A stretch of 64,000 bases of DNA from Mytilinidion resinicola (Eukaryota; Ascomycota; Dothideomycetes; Mytilinidiales; Mytilinidiaceae): contig NW_022985438.1 of the NCBI RefSeq assembly GCF_010093595.1, forward strand, positions 1,512,785-1,576,784, in the 5' to 3' direction. The translations under genes were made by a program, and so were the position numbers. Shown in pieces: positions 44,010 through 54,628 of this stretch. Every line of letters starts with the position of its first letter. Within the stretch, counting starts at the first letter, position 1. Below the pieces are notes generated by a model. The model was given only the letters and a program-made list of their open reading frames with translations. It made no database searches and had not been told where the DNA came from.

Positions 44010-45397
44010 ATGTCCTTCTCATACGACCGCTACGACCGCCGCCAGTCCTCGAGCCGCCGCACCACCTTCGGCTACTGGGTGCCCCTTGTGTTCACCGTCA
44101 CCGTCGCAACCGCTGGAGTCGCCGCCTGGATCTGGAGCCAGCGCGAGGAGGACGAGGATGAATCAGATGATGCCGACCTGAGTTATGGCGAAGATGGGGA
44201 CAGATCGCAACCAATTCCTGGGCCACGAGACGTGGCGGGCTCAGTCCCGCAGGGCGTCGCGCACGAAGAGGAGGGCTTTCTAGGACGCGTCCAGGGCGCA
44301 ATACGGCGTACACCGAGTCCGCAGCAGGCGTTTGATCTGGTCAGCAAGAAGGCCGTCGCCGGCGTCGCGGCAGCGGGCGCAGCTATGGGCGGGGTGTTGT
44401 CGTCGATTCGCGAGGAGGACAAAGACGCTTTCGATGAGTCTTCGCGATGGTCTGAGGAACAGCTCATTCGGCGAAGCGTTGAGGCACAGTCTTCTCAGAG
44501 TGCGTCTGCTGTCGCGACCCATACATCCTCTTTCGGCGCATCGGTGCGTGGAGGACCGCAAGCAGCTGGCGCGCGAAGGAAAACCGTGGTTATTGTGGTG
44601 TCTGCTGAAGCTACACTCGAAAACATGCATGATGAGGACGAGCAAGGCGCATATCACACTGAGCATGCCGTAAGCTACCATCACACCCCTCTGTTTCTCG
44701 CAAGGCTCGCTCAACTAACGATCTGCAGTCCATTCTCTCTCACATCCCTGAAATAGACGCTTCAAAGGCCCGTGTCTTCGTTCTTATCTACTCCCCATCC
44801 CTAAGTGCCCAGCCTACGGGGTCGTCCAGCTCCTACGCCGCTCCTCCGTCCCTTGGATCCTCCTACTCGGCTCTCTCTACTCCCGCCGTAACCCCCGGTG
44901 AGGAACTCACACAAATCGCACCTCACCCCGAATCACCCTACACGCCCGCTCAGACCGCCACTACTCCCGCTCTCTCGGCCCGCGATTCGGACAACTCTCT
45001 CTGGAACAGCCTCCACGTTCAAGCCCTCCGCCTCGTCGAGAACCCAACCATGGTCATGCCTTTTACGACTCCGACTGGGCACGTACATATGCTGCGGCAC
45101 CTGGCGCCTGACGTTGTCTACATAGTAGATGCGCTCAGCGGGGAAAATGGCGCCAATGTCGAGCAGATCAAGTCGTGGGTTGGGCAAGTTATCGTGGTTG
45201 TGGGTGCTGATGGCGCGGGCTTGGGAGGACTGGTGGATACGGATGACGAGGGCACCGGTGGCGAGGGGAAGGCTTACTCCCGGGGACACAAATGGTGGGA
45301 GAGCGCTGAGATGGTTGGGCTTGGAAAGGGTGTTGAGGTTGTGGACGGCGCACGAATCCGTGAAGACGTCGAAAAGAGGGTTGGTGGCAGGGATTAA
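44010..45397 (+). CDS. PEX22: PEX22-like peroxisome assembly protein
   Basis: Two exons, 44010-44669 and 44729-45397, with a 59-nt intron; 442 residues. A single membrane span near the N-terminus (YWVPLVFTVTVATAGVAAWIW, 22-42) is preceded by an Arg-rich leader and followed by an acidic stretch, as in filamentous-fungal Pex22. Then come RRTPSPQQAFDLVSKKAVAGVAAAGAAMGG, a Rossmann-like beginning KTVVIVVSA, and later ARVFVLIYSP, LAPDVVYIVDAL and WVGQVIVVVG. Pex22 anchors the ubiquitin-conjugating enzyme Pex4 at the peroxisomal membrane so that the import receptor Pex5 can be recycled. The ATG at 44010 has a strong context (GCCACCATGT). The Ser/Pro-rich loop between the strands is longer than the yeast protein would predict. 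Confidence 0.85.
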
Positions 45398-45998
45398 GGC
45401 ATTGGACAAGGGCCTTTTTGCTGCAATTTCCGCATTAAACCTCGCAGACCGTGGATCGGAAGTATGCTTTGGACGCGTTATGACGGATGGCTGGTTGGGA
45501 AGCGATTGGCTACTTGTACTTCAGTTGCGTATATATCTTTGAATCAAGTCCATTACCAAACAGGCCCGGAGCCACGGACGACACTGCAAAAGATGCGTTT
45601 TACTAATCTGACCAGGCTACGATATCGCTAGAACTACCCCACAAGAGAGCTCTCTATTCTCACTAGCCACACCTCCGTACGATATCTTCGTGTTTATCAT
45701 GATACCTGGCAGGGCGTTCCTTTACAATAATACACGTCGTTTCTTTGTCGTTGACAATGTCATTGTACACCGCACCTTCACTTTCCACAACATGCCAACA
45801 AACTCCCTCACGATATCCCTTTTCTATGCGTGAAACTCATCCTATCGTTACTTCGTCTTCATATGACATCCCCTTCATATCGTAGTCACTAACCGTCGTT
45901 CGAAAAGAGGATATCACCAATATTCACCGCTAAAGACGAGAAAAGAAGCCTTGTTTATATTTGAACATAAACATATTACTTAGTCGGCGACTATAGAA
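45398..45998. other. Intergenic region downstream of PEX22
   Basis: About 600 bp without a recognisable gene. A TATA-like TTTATATTTG near 45.95 kb sits just ahead of the small zinc-ribbon-like ORF. Confidence 0.4.
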
Positions 45999-46196
45999 AT
46001 GGGGTGGATCTGCTGTGTCTGTCGCACACGTAACTCTTGCAGAGAAGGTCCACGGTGTAGTGAGTGTGACCATTATCCATGTTGGGCGTGTGGCCACTTT
46101 AGGAGGGCAGCTTCTTCAGGGACAAGCTACCTAGTGTCCTCGGATGGAACTGAGCATACGGGCCATCGGCGCCATGGGCCTGGTAATCAGAGCTGA
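45999..46196 (+). CDS. Small Cys-rich zinc-ribbon-like protein
   Basis: 65-residue ORF with three CxxC pairs: Cys5/Cys8, Cys20/Cys23 and Cys28/Cys31, in the frame MGWICCVC, then PRCSECDHYPCWACG. The pattern resembles the short 'WICC.C...N....RC..C.H..C..C' zinc ribbons seen at the ends of many fungal proteins. A C-terminal tail of about 33 residues is Ser/Gly/His-rich. It may be a stand-alone small protein or a relic of a longer gene. Supporting points are the density of Cys pairs, an upstream TATA-like element and an ATG start; homology is not verified. Confidence 0.45.
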   Translation: MGWICCVCRTRNSCREGPRCSECDHYPCWACGHFRRAASSGTSYLVSSDGTEHTGHRRHGPGNQS

Positions 46197-46849
46197 GTGC
46201 TTTATGGAGTAGTGTTCTTGCTAGGAAAGGGAAGTATGGGGTGGATAGAAATTTGGACGTCGAGTTCCAGTCGTCTTGCAGCGTTTCCTTTTCTCCTGAT
46301 CTAGTCTTGCTTGTCCCTGGCGATCGATTAGATTTATGAGCCGTGGCATTGTCCCATACTTGCAATCTATTCAGAGCCCGTACCTAAATTTGGGCAAGTT
46401 TACTTTTATAAGGAATGAATGCCCTACCATGCTCTTCTCTTTGCGACTTACGATACAAGCATCACCGTCTGACATTGTGCGAGTGCTAGATGACTGACCT
46501 CATGGCAACCGTGCTAAGCCTTATGCTCGAAGGAAGTGTGTGGGTATCACGTGATGTTCGGATGCCTGCTCTGGGGAACGTTAAGCGCATCACCCATTTC
46601 AGCCTCATGCGCAACTGCGCTTCATCAACCACCACGCCAAGACCGTCCGCAACGTTCATCGGTTCCTCTCGCAGACTTCTCAAGCACTGGACAACCTGTA
46701 GCCTCGCCCCGTAGAGCGCGATACGCCGGAACACCAAACGCGCGCGGCGCTGCCGTGTTGCGCATACCCCTCTGTAGCCAGCTGCGTCGTCACACACCCT
46801 TTCGCGAGCCGCCTTCCTTACGTCCTTCTATCTTACTTCTTCGCCCAGC
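46197..46849. other. Intergenic region upstream of SPT20
   Basis: About 650 bp with no gene; CACGTG occurs near 46.55 kb, about 300 bp upstream of the SPT20 ATG. Confidence 0.45.
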
Positions 46850-49800
46850 ATGTCGAGCGTTGTCACTGCTACACGGCCGTCGCAGGCCTTGCGCCAGCGT
46901 CGCGAGTCCCAGCGACCAGCTCTCGCGCGCACAAACACTTCGAAGGCTAACGCCATGGACCAGACGACTCTTGTGAAGGACGAGCCGAAACCTTACGGTA
47001 GTTTGGCTCTACATTCTAGCATGGGTCTCGGTGCTAACATTCATATAGTCATCGACCAAGCCTACATTCTTCGGAAGTTCAATGGCTGCCGCCCCTCTAT
47101 GGCCATACACCTCTACAAGCAAAACTTTCGCATCAACGACTCCCAGGATCCCTTTTCGTATACTTCGCCCATGAAAGGGCTGTTGGAGCATTTGAAAAAG
47201 CGGACGATTCCTCATGATATACTGGAGGAGTTATACCAGTACAACGTACAGTTCTACGACGGTATGTCTAGTGCGCTCTTCTGGAAGGTGCCATTCTGAC
47301 TTGTATATCTTAGGTTGCCTCATCATCGAAGTCCATAACCATGTATCAACTGCTGAAGTGGCCCGGCCTAGCAGCTCGACAGGTTCGTCTGGTGCCCAAG
47401 AGAAAGCCTTCTCTATCCACAACTACAACAACTTTATTACCCCGTCACCCTTTGTTCCATATCCCAAGAAGACCAAGCCAGCTCATCCGCGTCAAGATGG
47501 CCAAACTAAAGCTCACTCAGGCCCTGGGACTGAAACAGCGACTGGTGAGGCCGAGACGGATAAGGAGAACATGCCTGCGCCTGGTCAGCCTGCAAGTGCA
47601 ACTCAGAAGCAGCCTACCAAGGGAACAGTGACCACCGTCGTCCTCTTCCCGACGCCATTGTCACATGATGCGGACATTCGAATGCTAGCCAACACTGCTG
47701 TGCCGGACATGCAGACATACAGGCGGAACCAATCGCTGGCATCCAGAGGCGGTGCAACTCCAACGATGGCTCACCCTCCTACTCCACTAACATCGGTGCC
47801 TCCAACTCCCTTGCTGCCTAGTGGCCGAAGCCCTAAACGGCAAAAAATGGTCCTGGACGAGACCAATGTCCACGAATTTGAATCCGATCTCATCATTGCA
47901 ACGGCGCCAAAACTCTACCTTGGGCTGACAGGAAGTCTTGAAGAGTCGGTTGCTCTGATCGACAAGATGACACCCGCGCATTATAAGTGTCCGCCGCCAG
48001 CACCCAAGGTTCGGAAACGGACGACTGCAGAATTGGCTGCAGACGAAGCCGAGGCAGCGGACATGCAAAGATTTATGCTGGCTGGTGACGAAAGAAAAGC
48101 CAGTACATCTGGTGCGGCAACCAACGCCGATGAGGGTCAAGCTGGTTTACGTGGTGGAAATTCTTTTGAGCCTAGATTCTCTAGATTCAAGACTTTGGAG
48201 TCTATCAAAATGTTGCAGGAAGACAAACAGAGGCGCGACAAGGAAGAGGAGGCCAGGAAAGCTCAATTGAAAGCTCAGCAGCGAGCTGAAGCAGAAGCGC
48301 AGAAGAGACAGGCTGAAGTCAACGCGCGGCAGGATCAACAGAATCAACAGAATCAGCAAAACCAAGCTATCATGCAACAGCGCCGAGAGCAGATGCTTCA
48401 GCAACAGCAGGAGCAGCAACAGGCACAGCAAGCAAGGCTTTTACAACAGCAACAGCAGCAGGAAGCACACCGAGCTGCATCTCAAGCGCAACAGATGCCG
48501 AATGTTCCATCAGCACAGTTCAATCAAATGGCACATCAACAACCTCAGCACTCTTCGCCGGTTGTTCGCCAGCAGACTCCGCTTGCTTCATCTCCTGCTA
48601 TGAATGCGCATAACATGGCGTCTCATGCCATGGCAAGTGCACCTATGGCGCCAACATCGTCAAGTCATGGAGCCGGTAGTCCTCCTAGGCCAGCTTCCGC
48701 AATCTCGCACCACCCGCTGCCAATGGCACGCAACATGAGCCAACAGCACAGCGGTCAAGGCGTCAGTCGCAACGGCACTCCGCAGATGGTTCAAGGTACT
48801 CCAATTATGAACGCAGCAATGCCGGCACGGAACATGACCCCACAGCCCAGAATGCAGGGCAGCCCGAATTCAGGTATGCAAGGGACGCCGACGATGATGC
48901 ATACGCCTTCGGGCCAGCCCTATACGCCAGAGCAGATGCAATTGCTACAACGCCGCCAGCAAATGGCACGCATGAATGCCCAGCAGCAAGCTCAGATGAC
49001 CGGCATGCAAGGCTCCCCCAACCCAAATATGGATATCCAGCAGATGGCTCTGATGCGCGCTCAGCAGCAAATCCAACAGCAAGGCGGCGTCCCTGCTGGT
49101 CAAGACCCACAACAATACCGCCAGAATCTCGCGCGTAGTATGTTGATCCAGCTCCAGGAACGCAACAAGGCTATGGCAGCCAGTTCGCCTCAGAACGGCG
49201 CCCAGATGCGACCCACTACGTCCCAACCAGGCGGCGTCCTGATCCCAGGTCTACCACCCAACTTTGCATCGCTCGATTCGGCCACGCTCCGCCAAGAATA
49301 CGTGCGCCGCAAGCGCGGAATCCAGGAGCAGTTCGGCAACCAAGTCCCGCAAAATTACCTCAACCAGATGCGCCAGCTCGAAGGTATAATCCGCAACGCC
49401 GAGATGCGCGAAGGCCAGGCCAGCGTCGGCGGTGTTGGCGGTGGGCACCTCGGCGGACAGCCCAACGCCCAAGCTATGCACGCCATGGGCATTAACGTCG
49501 GGGCGGGAGCAAACTCGACGCAGCAGCAGATGCAGCAGGCAATGATGATGCGCCGCCAGCAGATGCAGCAGCAACAGCATCTCATTCGCATGCAGAACGC
49601 GCAGCACACACAGCAATTAGGACAGCAGCAGCAACAGGGCGGCGGGCAGATGAACATGGGCGGCATGGGCAACAATATGAATGCCATGATTAACGGCGGC
49701 AGTATGGGCGGCGGTATGGGTGGCGGTATGGGCGGTATGGGCATGGGACAGATGAACATGGGCCAGATGGGCGGGATGCAGGGGATGCAGGGAATGCAGG

Positions 49801-49970
49801 GAATGCAGGGAATGCAGGGAATGCAGGGGATGGGCATGGGAGCAGCGAACGGCAGCGGCATGTCGATGCAACAAATGCAGCAGATGCGCATGCATCAGGC
49901 GTTGGCACGACAGCAGCAGCAGCAGAGGCCTCAGCCCGGGCAGGATGGAGGCATGGAGTGGAATGGCTAG
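46850..49970 (+). CDS. SPT20: SAGA complex subunit Spt20
   Basis: Three exons (46850-46997, 47049-47261, 47314-49970) give 1,005 residues. The Spt20 domain starts near residue 55 with YILRKFNGCRPSMAIHLYK and continues through FSYTSPMKGLLEHLKKRTIP, VQFYDGCLIIEVHNH (rebuilt across the second intron), TVVLFPTPLSHDADI and LYLGLTGSLEESVALIDKMTP. Spt20 is a structural subunit of the SAGA histone acetyltransferase coactivator and is needed for its integrity. The second half is a Gln/Met/Pro-rich low-complexity tract: a coiled-coil-like REKQ region, poly-Gln runs, then Gly-Met repeats ending in poly-Gln. Such tails are typical of fungal SAGA/Mediator proteins and support weak multivalent contacts. 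The alternative start at an internal Met (MDQTTLVKDE) cannot be excluded. Confidence 0.93.
49776..49829 (+). repeat. 9-bp minisatellite coding Met-Gln-Gly
   Basis: Six units of ATGCAGGGR (R = G or A) in tandem, in frame within SPT20, encoding MQG repeats. Likely prone to length variation by slippage. Confidence 0.85.
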
Positions 49971-51358
49971 CTAACGCGAAGACAAAGCTGGGAGAGTTTC
50001 GACGTTTCATCAGTCTTCAGCGCTACGGGTGGGAATGGTACTACGATTCGAATGATACCCCGGCGTCGTTCTTCTTTTCGGATCCCGGAGTTGCATGATA
50101 TGAGGCGGAGTGCTGAGTAGCATTGGGAGGCGTTTTTGGTAGATACAAAGGCGAGAGTATCGCTTGCGGGCGGGCTACTTGTCCTGGGTGGTAGAGTCTG
50201 TTGCCGTTATTTCACTATCACTGGTGGTCCATTCGACGGGTTTTACATTACTCGAGTCGAGCGACTTAAAGTTTCTTCGTGGCTCTTTGAGGTCGCCATC
50301 CACCATATTCAAACCTGCACTGTAGCTTTTAGGAGTAGCCGCATTATTTCAAACCTCTTCACTTGCTTGACGCACTCCGAAGTTTACTAAGGACTTAGTA
50401 TTGGGTACGCCCTGACGTAGGCACGGCAGGAGCTCCTCAGCTCCTACAGCCCCCTACAGCTCCTTCACCTCCTCCAGATAGACGAATGACACAATACAAA
50501 CAATCTTTTACTCACGCTCAACGCGTATGTCTGCTACACTGCCGCGACACTTGGAGGCCTCAAGGCGAGAGATACAGTGTCTTTATCATAAGCTCGCGCG
50601 TACCCCTTTCCCACTGCGTGCGGTTCCCTCACAGTATTTGAAGATCCAAACATGATGTAAAGCTTGACCGCCCGGAAATCCGAGCTGACTATCAAAGACT
50701 CTTGAATAGCTAGCTATCTAATACAAGGAAGCCTCGATAGGGGTGTTCAGCTACTATGAGCAGTAGTTCCTTCATACTCATCTAGAGTCTAGATACGTCC
50801 GAGTGCCGAGAATCGCCGCTTGCGTGCCGTTTAGTAGTGCTTCTAGGGCCACAACTCCTGGACACTGGAGAGATTTGAGTGCGTGAATGTGAAGCTTTGC
50901 AGATTGTGAGTTGGACTGACGTGGTGGTGGTAGCCTAGTGCTGGATGGATTCTGATGTGTTTTGGCAGGTGACACCCCCAATCTCCATTTGGGTGAAGTT
51001 GATGCCGGCGCCTACTTCTTATTTTTCTTATGCGTGTGTGCTGGAGACGCAGTGATTGCGGCCTTGACCTCCTCCTCCTCCTCCTCTATGGTCATATGTG
51101 CTACTCCAATGCGCTACTGAAATATAAACTGGTTTAGCGTATGAATCCGAGTTGATGGAAATGCGGCCCTTTTCTGCTTATCTGCGAATGTACGTGGTGC
51201 TCCAATGCATTGCTTGAGACGCGCGCGTGGTGTAATGTTATCGACCTTCTGTGCACCCGTGAGCTCTTGAAGACCCTCCAAGAATTCTAGTTTTACATCG
51301 TTCGGATCTGGAATCTCAAGTTGGTATAATTTTATGTGGCGCGAGTCAAACCCATGCG
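49971..51358. other. Intergenic region between convergent genes
   Basis: 1.4 kb between the 3' ends of SPT20 (+) and the helo-like gene (-). It contains a short CTC microsatellite near 51067-51087. No gene supported. Confidence 0.5.
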
Positions 51359-52408
51359 TTATCCGTCGACTTCCGTGAGCGTATACGAGGAGGAGGGTCT
51401 TGATAATGCCAGGTCATCGACACCAAATTCCTCGTCTGGAGGTGTAGGAGAGGGAGTGTTTCGGAACCCAGGGTCGTTGAAATTTTGTGGTACACCCTGC
51501 TGAGGCCTGTTGTCTTCGCGGACCGAAAGAGCGTGAGGCTCGTTCGTTTGATATTTCGATGAGGAGGCCCAGCGTTTGAAATGATTCCGTGCCGCTGAGT
51601 TTCTTGAACCGTCGGTACCGTTGGGCTTCGGGTCCTGAAGTTCTTCGTCGACCTCGGAAATTACGGAGCGCTCGGGTATTGCTGATAGGTTCCTTTGATG
51701 TGTCGAGCGAGTCCTCATGAGGGCATGCAAGGGTCCCTTATGGGGGTTGGAAGCGGCCCCATTGTTATTCAAATAGACACTAGACATAGAAATGGCAGAG
51801 TCAGGTCGACCTGCACTAGATTTCGGCTTTCCAGAGAATACCGCAGCGTCATCGCGGGCTTCTGTCAGGATAGCAGTGGTATCCTGGCTCCGTAGAGCAG
51901 CCGCTTGATCGATCGGAGATCTACTGAGACATTAGGTTTGAGTCGGCATTGAAACCAGTGTTGAGGCCGATACGTACAGCTGGACCGCCCGGATGAAGAT
52001 GCTCAGGCATTGTAGCTGGCTGTTAAGCTGTTTCTGATGCTCCTTCACCGTTCCTTCATCCCACAGATGCTTTCGCTTTCTGCCAAACTTGAAGAGCCCA
52101 GGGGTGGCGCTTGACAAGGCTCGAGCAACTTGGCTCTGTATCGTCTCAATGACGAGGTCACAGGCTTCCAACGAAGATCGGAATTGCTTCTCCAACTCGA
52201 ATGTTTGAACAGCGCCTTTCTCTACCCGCTGACTCAATCTGTTTATCATTGCCCGAATGTTACCCAAGTGGCTGGTCAGCGACGTAATGCCAACTTCAAC
52301 ATCTACATAGCGTTTTTCCAGGTCTTTAAGATCAACTAGTATCCAGCCGACCCGGTGAGCGATTGCAGTGCAGCGACTCACAAGGCTGGTGATGGTTGAA
52401 GGGTCCAT
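51359..52408 (-). CDS. Helo-like / fungal N-terminal domain protein
   Basis: Two exons on the minus strand, 52408-51978 and 51920-51359, with a 57-nt intron (GTACGT donor, TAG acceptor); 330 residues. The first 150 residues are helical, MDPSTITSLVSRCTAIAHRVGWILVDLKDLEKRY, with heptad-like hydrophobics continuing to LQCLSIFIRAVQL. This layout is like the N-terminal domains (helo-like, PigL_N/Fungal_N) that precede NACHT or other signalling modules. Here no NACHT, kinase or ankyrin part follows; the C-terminal half is polar, Ser/Pro-rich and disordered, ending PSSSYTLTEVDG. It may therefore be a stand-alone adaptor. Family membership is tentative. Confidence 0.65.
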
Positions 52409-52733
52409 AGTGCGGGTGGTGCTGATACTTGAAAAAGTTGTGTTGCTCGAAGTTGGTCTTGTACCTGAAAATATGAGACCAAAAACGAGCGGCTGGACTG
52501 TGACAGCGTAGGGAGCATTTTAAGGGAGATAAAGCCCTTGCAGATGAGGTTGAAGGCGCTCTAGGCCTGCGGATCAGAAAACGCATGATTATTGGTGGCG
52601 CCATTGGGCGCTTCAGCTGCCAAGGGAGGTGTTTGGCGTCGTCACATGATGACGGAAATGGGCGATTAGAAATGAGCGATTATCTAATTGGATGCGCAAA
52701 ATACAGTCCATCCTTGCCTCTAGTTTAGTGCCC
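52409..52733. other. Short intergenic region
   Basis: 325 bp between the helo-like gene start and the 3' end of the catalase-fold gene, both on the minus strand. Nothing recognised. Confidence 0.5.
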
Positions 52734-53981
52734 CTATGGTATTGCATCAACCGAATTGACGTCCCGACTGCTGTTAGCATTCAGTTCGTCTCTATTTTTC
52801 TGGCTTTGCTGGTACACGACTTTCCTCAGTCTGTTGATGCTGCCTAGAGGTTTATGAGCAGAGAGCCCACGCCAAGGACTCAAGGACATCTGGTCCTCCC
52901 AGAAGACGCGTCGAGCTGGAGAAAGTGGGTCTTGAGGCGGGAACTCAAGAAACCCGAGGGTCTGGTAAGGAGCTGTGGCTTCATCCCACACGACAGATGC
53001 ATCTTCCGTGGGGTGGTGGGCAGGGTCGGTCCCAAGCTGGATCTAGGCTGCTGTTAGCGGCCCATCCAAAACACAAATCCAAGGCTACGTACCTTGAACT
53101 CATACTTCGCCCCTCTTTCTGTAAAGTATTCTTTGAGCCATTCACTGAGGACTTCCCGGCTCTGGGCACTCTGTACCTTCTCGGAAGCCTTCTTGCTCAT
53201 CTTGTCATCAGCCGGGAACAGTCCCATATGACCATAGTAACCCCCAAACCGAAAGGCGCTCTGCGTATAGAAGTTCATTGAGATGATGTTGGTGTTCGGT
53301 AGCATACCTGGCGCAGTCTGCTTTAGAGCATCTGTTCTCAGCGCTGTTTTGGCCTTGAGTGTCACCGGATCGTCAAAATGCTTCTCCCTCAACTTCATGA
53401 TATCCAAGCAGGTGTCAATGTCCGTGAGCTCTATCATAGGCGCGTTGTTGAAGAAGAAATCCTGTGCGGTATTGGCTTCGCTGGGCCCCTCGAGGAGCTC
53501 GCCGTTGACTCCAAAGACCTTGAGTGAGAGACCTCGCGGTCCTGGAGACTGATCTGGCTGGAGAAACACTGGTTCGTTCGCAAACCGAGCAGCTACATCG
53601 TAGACCCGGCCTGCCTCAGCGAAGATCCCTTGACGGAGATGGATTGGCAGGTCATAATTGACGGTTAATTTCCCTTTGACAATCCCCTGGGTCTTTACAT
53701 GCGTTGCTCGGAATGCATGGCGGTGCTAGAAGGGCTTAGAAATGCTATGAGCCATGTTGGTTAGAGGATTGGTTAGAGGAATGGCGGACCTGATCGAAGT
53801 TGTGCTTTTGCATCTTCTTCATGATGTCTGCTATTTCTCTCGTCGTTTGCTCCTCGGTTGACTTGATCTCCTCGATGCCTGGAGCATCCCATCTCAAATA
53901 GGCATCGCTGGGTGGAGCAGACGACACAGCTTTCTTTGCGGCCCGATACCCTTCGCTGAGCTGGTCGGTAATTGAAGCCAT
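52734..53981 (-). CDS. Catalase-fold heme protein (catalase-like)
   Basis: Three exons on the minus strand (53981-53790, 53725-53093, 53042-52734), introns 64 and 50 nt, 377 residues. Splicing yields HNFDQHRHAFRATHVKTQGIVKG, then RGLSLKVFGVNGE, DFFFNNAPMIELTDIDT, MNFYTQSAFRFGG and HHPTEDASVVWDE, the order seen in small catalase-related proteins of the srpA type. His65 and the RFGxYYGH stretch are the probable heme-pocket region. The protein lacks the C-terminal extension of classical catalases. The function could be a catalase, a peroxidase or heme-dependent oxygenation; I cannot tell. The first intron uses a weak donor (GTCCGC). An in-frame upstream ATG at 54059 would add a hydrophobic stretch (FIFALIFIAIYLFSLC); I preferred 53981 because it has a good context (CACATGG) and a typical MASIT start. 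Confidence 0.85.
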
Positions 53982-54628
53982 GTGGCGAAATTGCCAACAG
54001 CTGCCACGGCACAGAGAGAAGAGATAGATTGCAATGAAAATGAGGGCGAAAATAAACATTAGGGGACTCAAGGTCCGAGGAGGCTATCCATACTTAGTAG
54101 ACGTCATCACTTGTTAACGAAGCACTAGCGGGCGGATGAGGCCGGCATCGGTAATTTAGACAACGTGTGCTATCGTACATGATCTTGAGCTGTTGCTGAA
54201 TACGTCGTGTTTTCAAAATTTCGAAGTTCGATGGAAAGCGAGTAAGGCCATGCTGGAGGAATTGTGAGGAAGACCTCAGGAGAAGGTCAGCCCTAGCGGC
54301 TTGGCTTTTGACAGGGGTTACTTTCACCACACACCCACCTGTTCGGCAACATACGCCAACTCTACGTCGCCCTCAGGTGCGACTTTCTCGTAGCGTCTTA
54401 GTCGCGGAGTGGCGTTTTGGATGCGTGTGTGAGTGAGACCTTCTACATAACGATCAGGCGCGGAATCAGCCTTGCGGCTGCCTAGTCACCACAGCTTGGA
54501 GTGCATCCTAGTGATCGTCCCACGTTTTTCTCAGGTTTCCGTTGCGGTCATTTTGCGTTGAAGACATTCACTTTGTCCGTCTGACTCTCTATCTTCATTT
54601 CTCTGCCACATGCCCTCGAGCTTCCCTA
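53982..54628. other. Divergent intergenic region
   Basis: 647 bp between the catalase-like (-) and OGFr-domain (+) genes. The first part could encode an N-terminal extension of the catalase-like protein if the ATG at 54059 is used. No other feature seen. Confidence 0.45.

Noticed and set aside
54542..54628. N-terminal extension of the OGFr-domain protein
   Set aside because: Starts at a TTG; the first ATG is at 54629.
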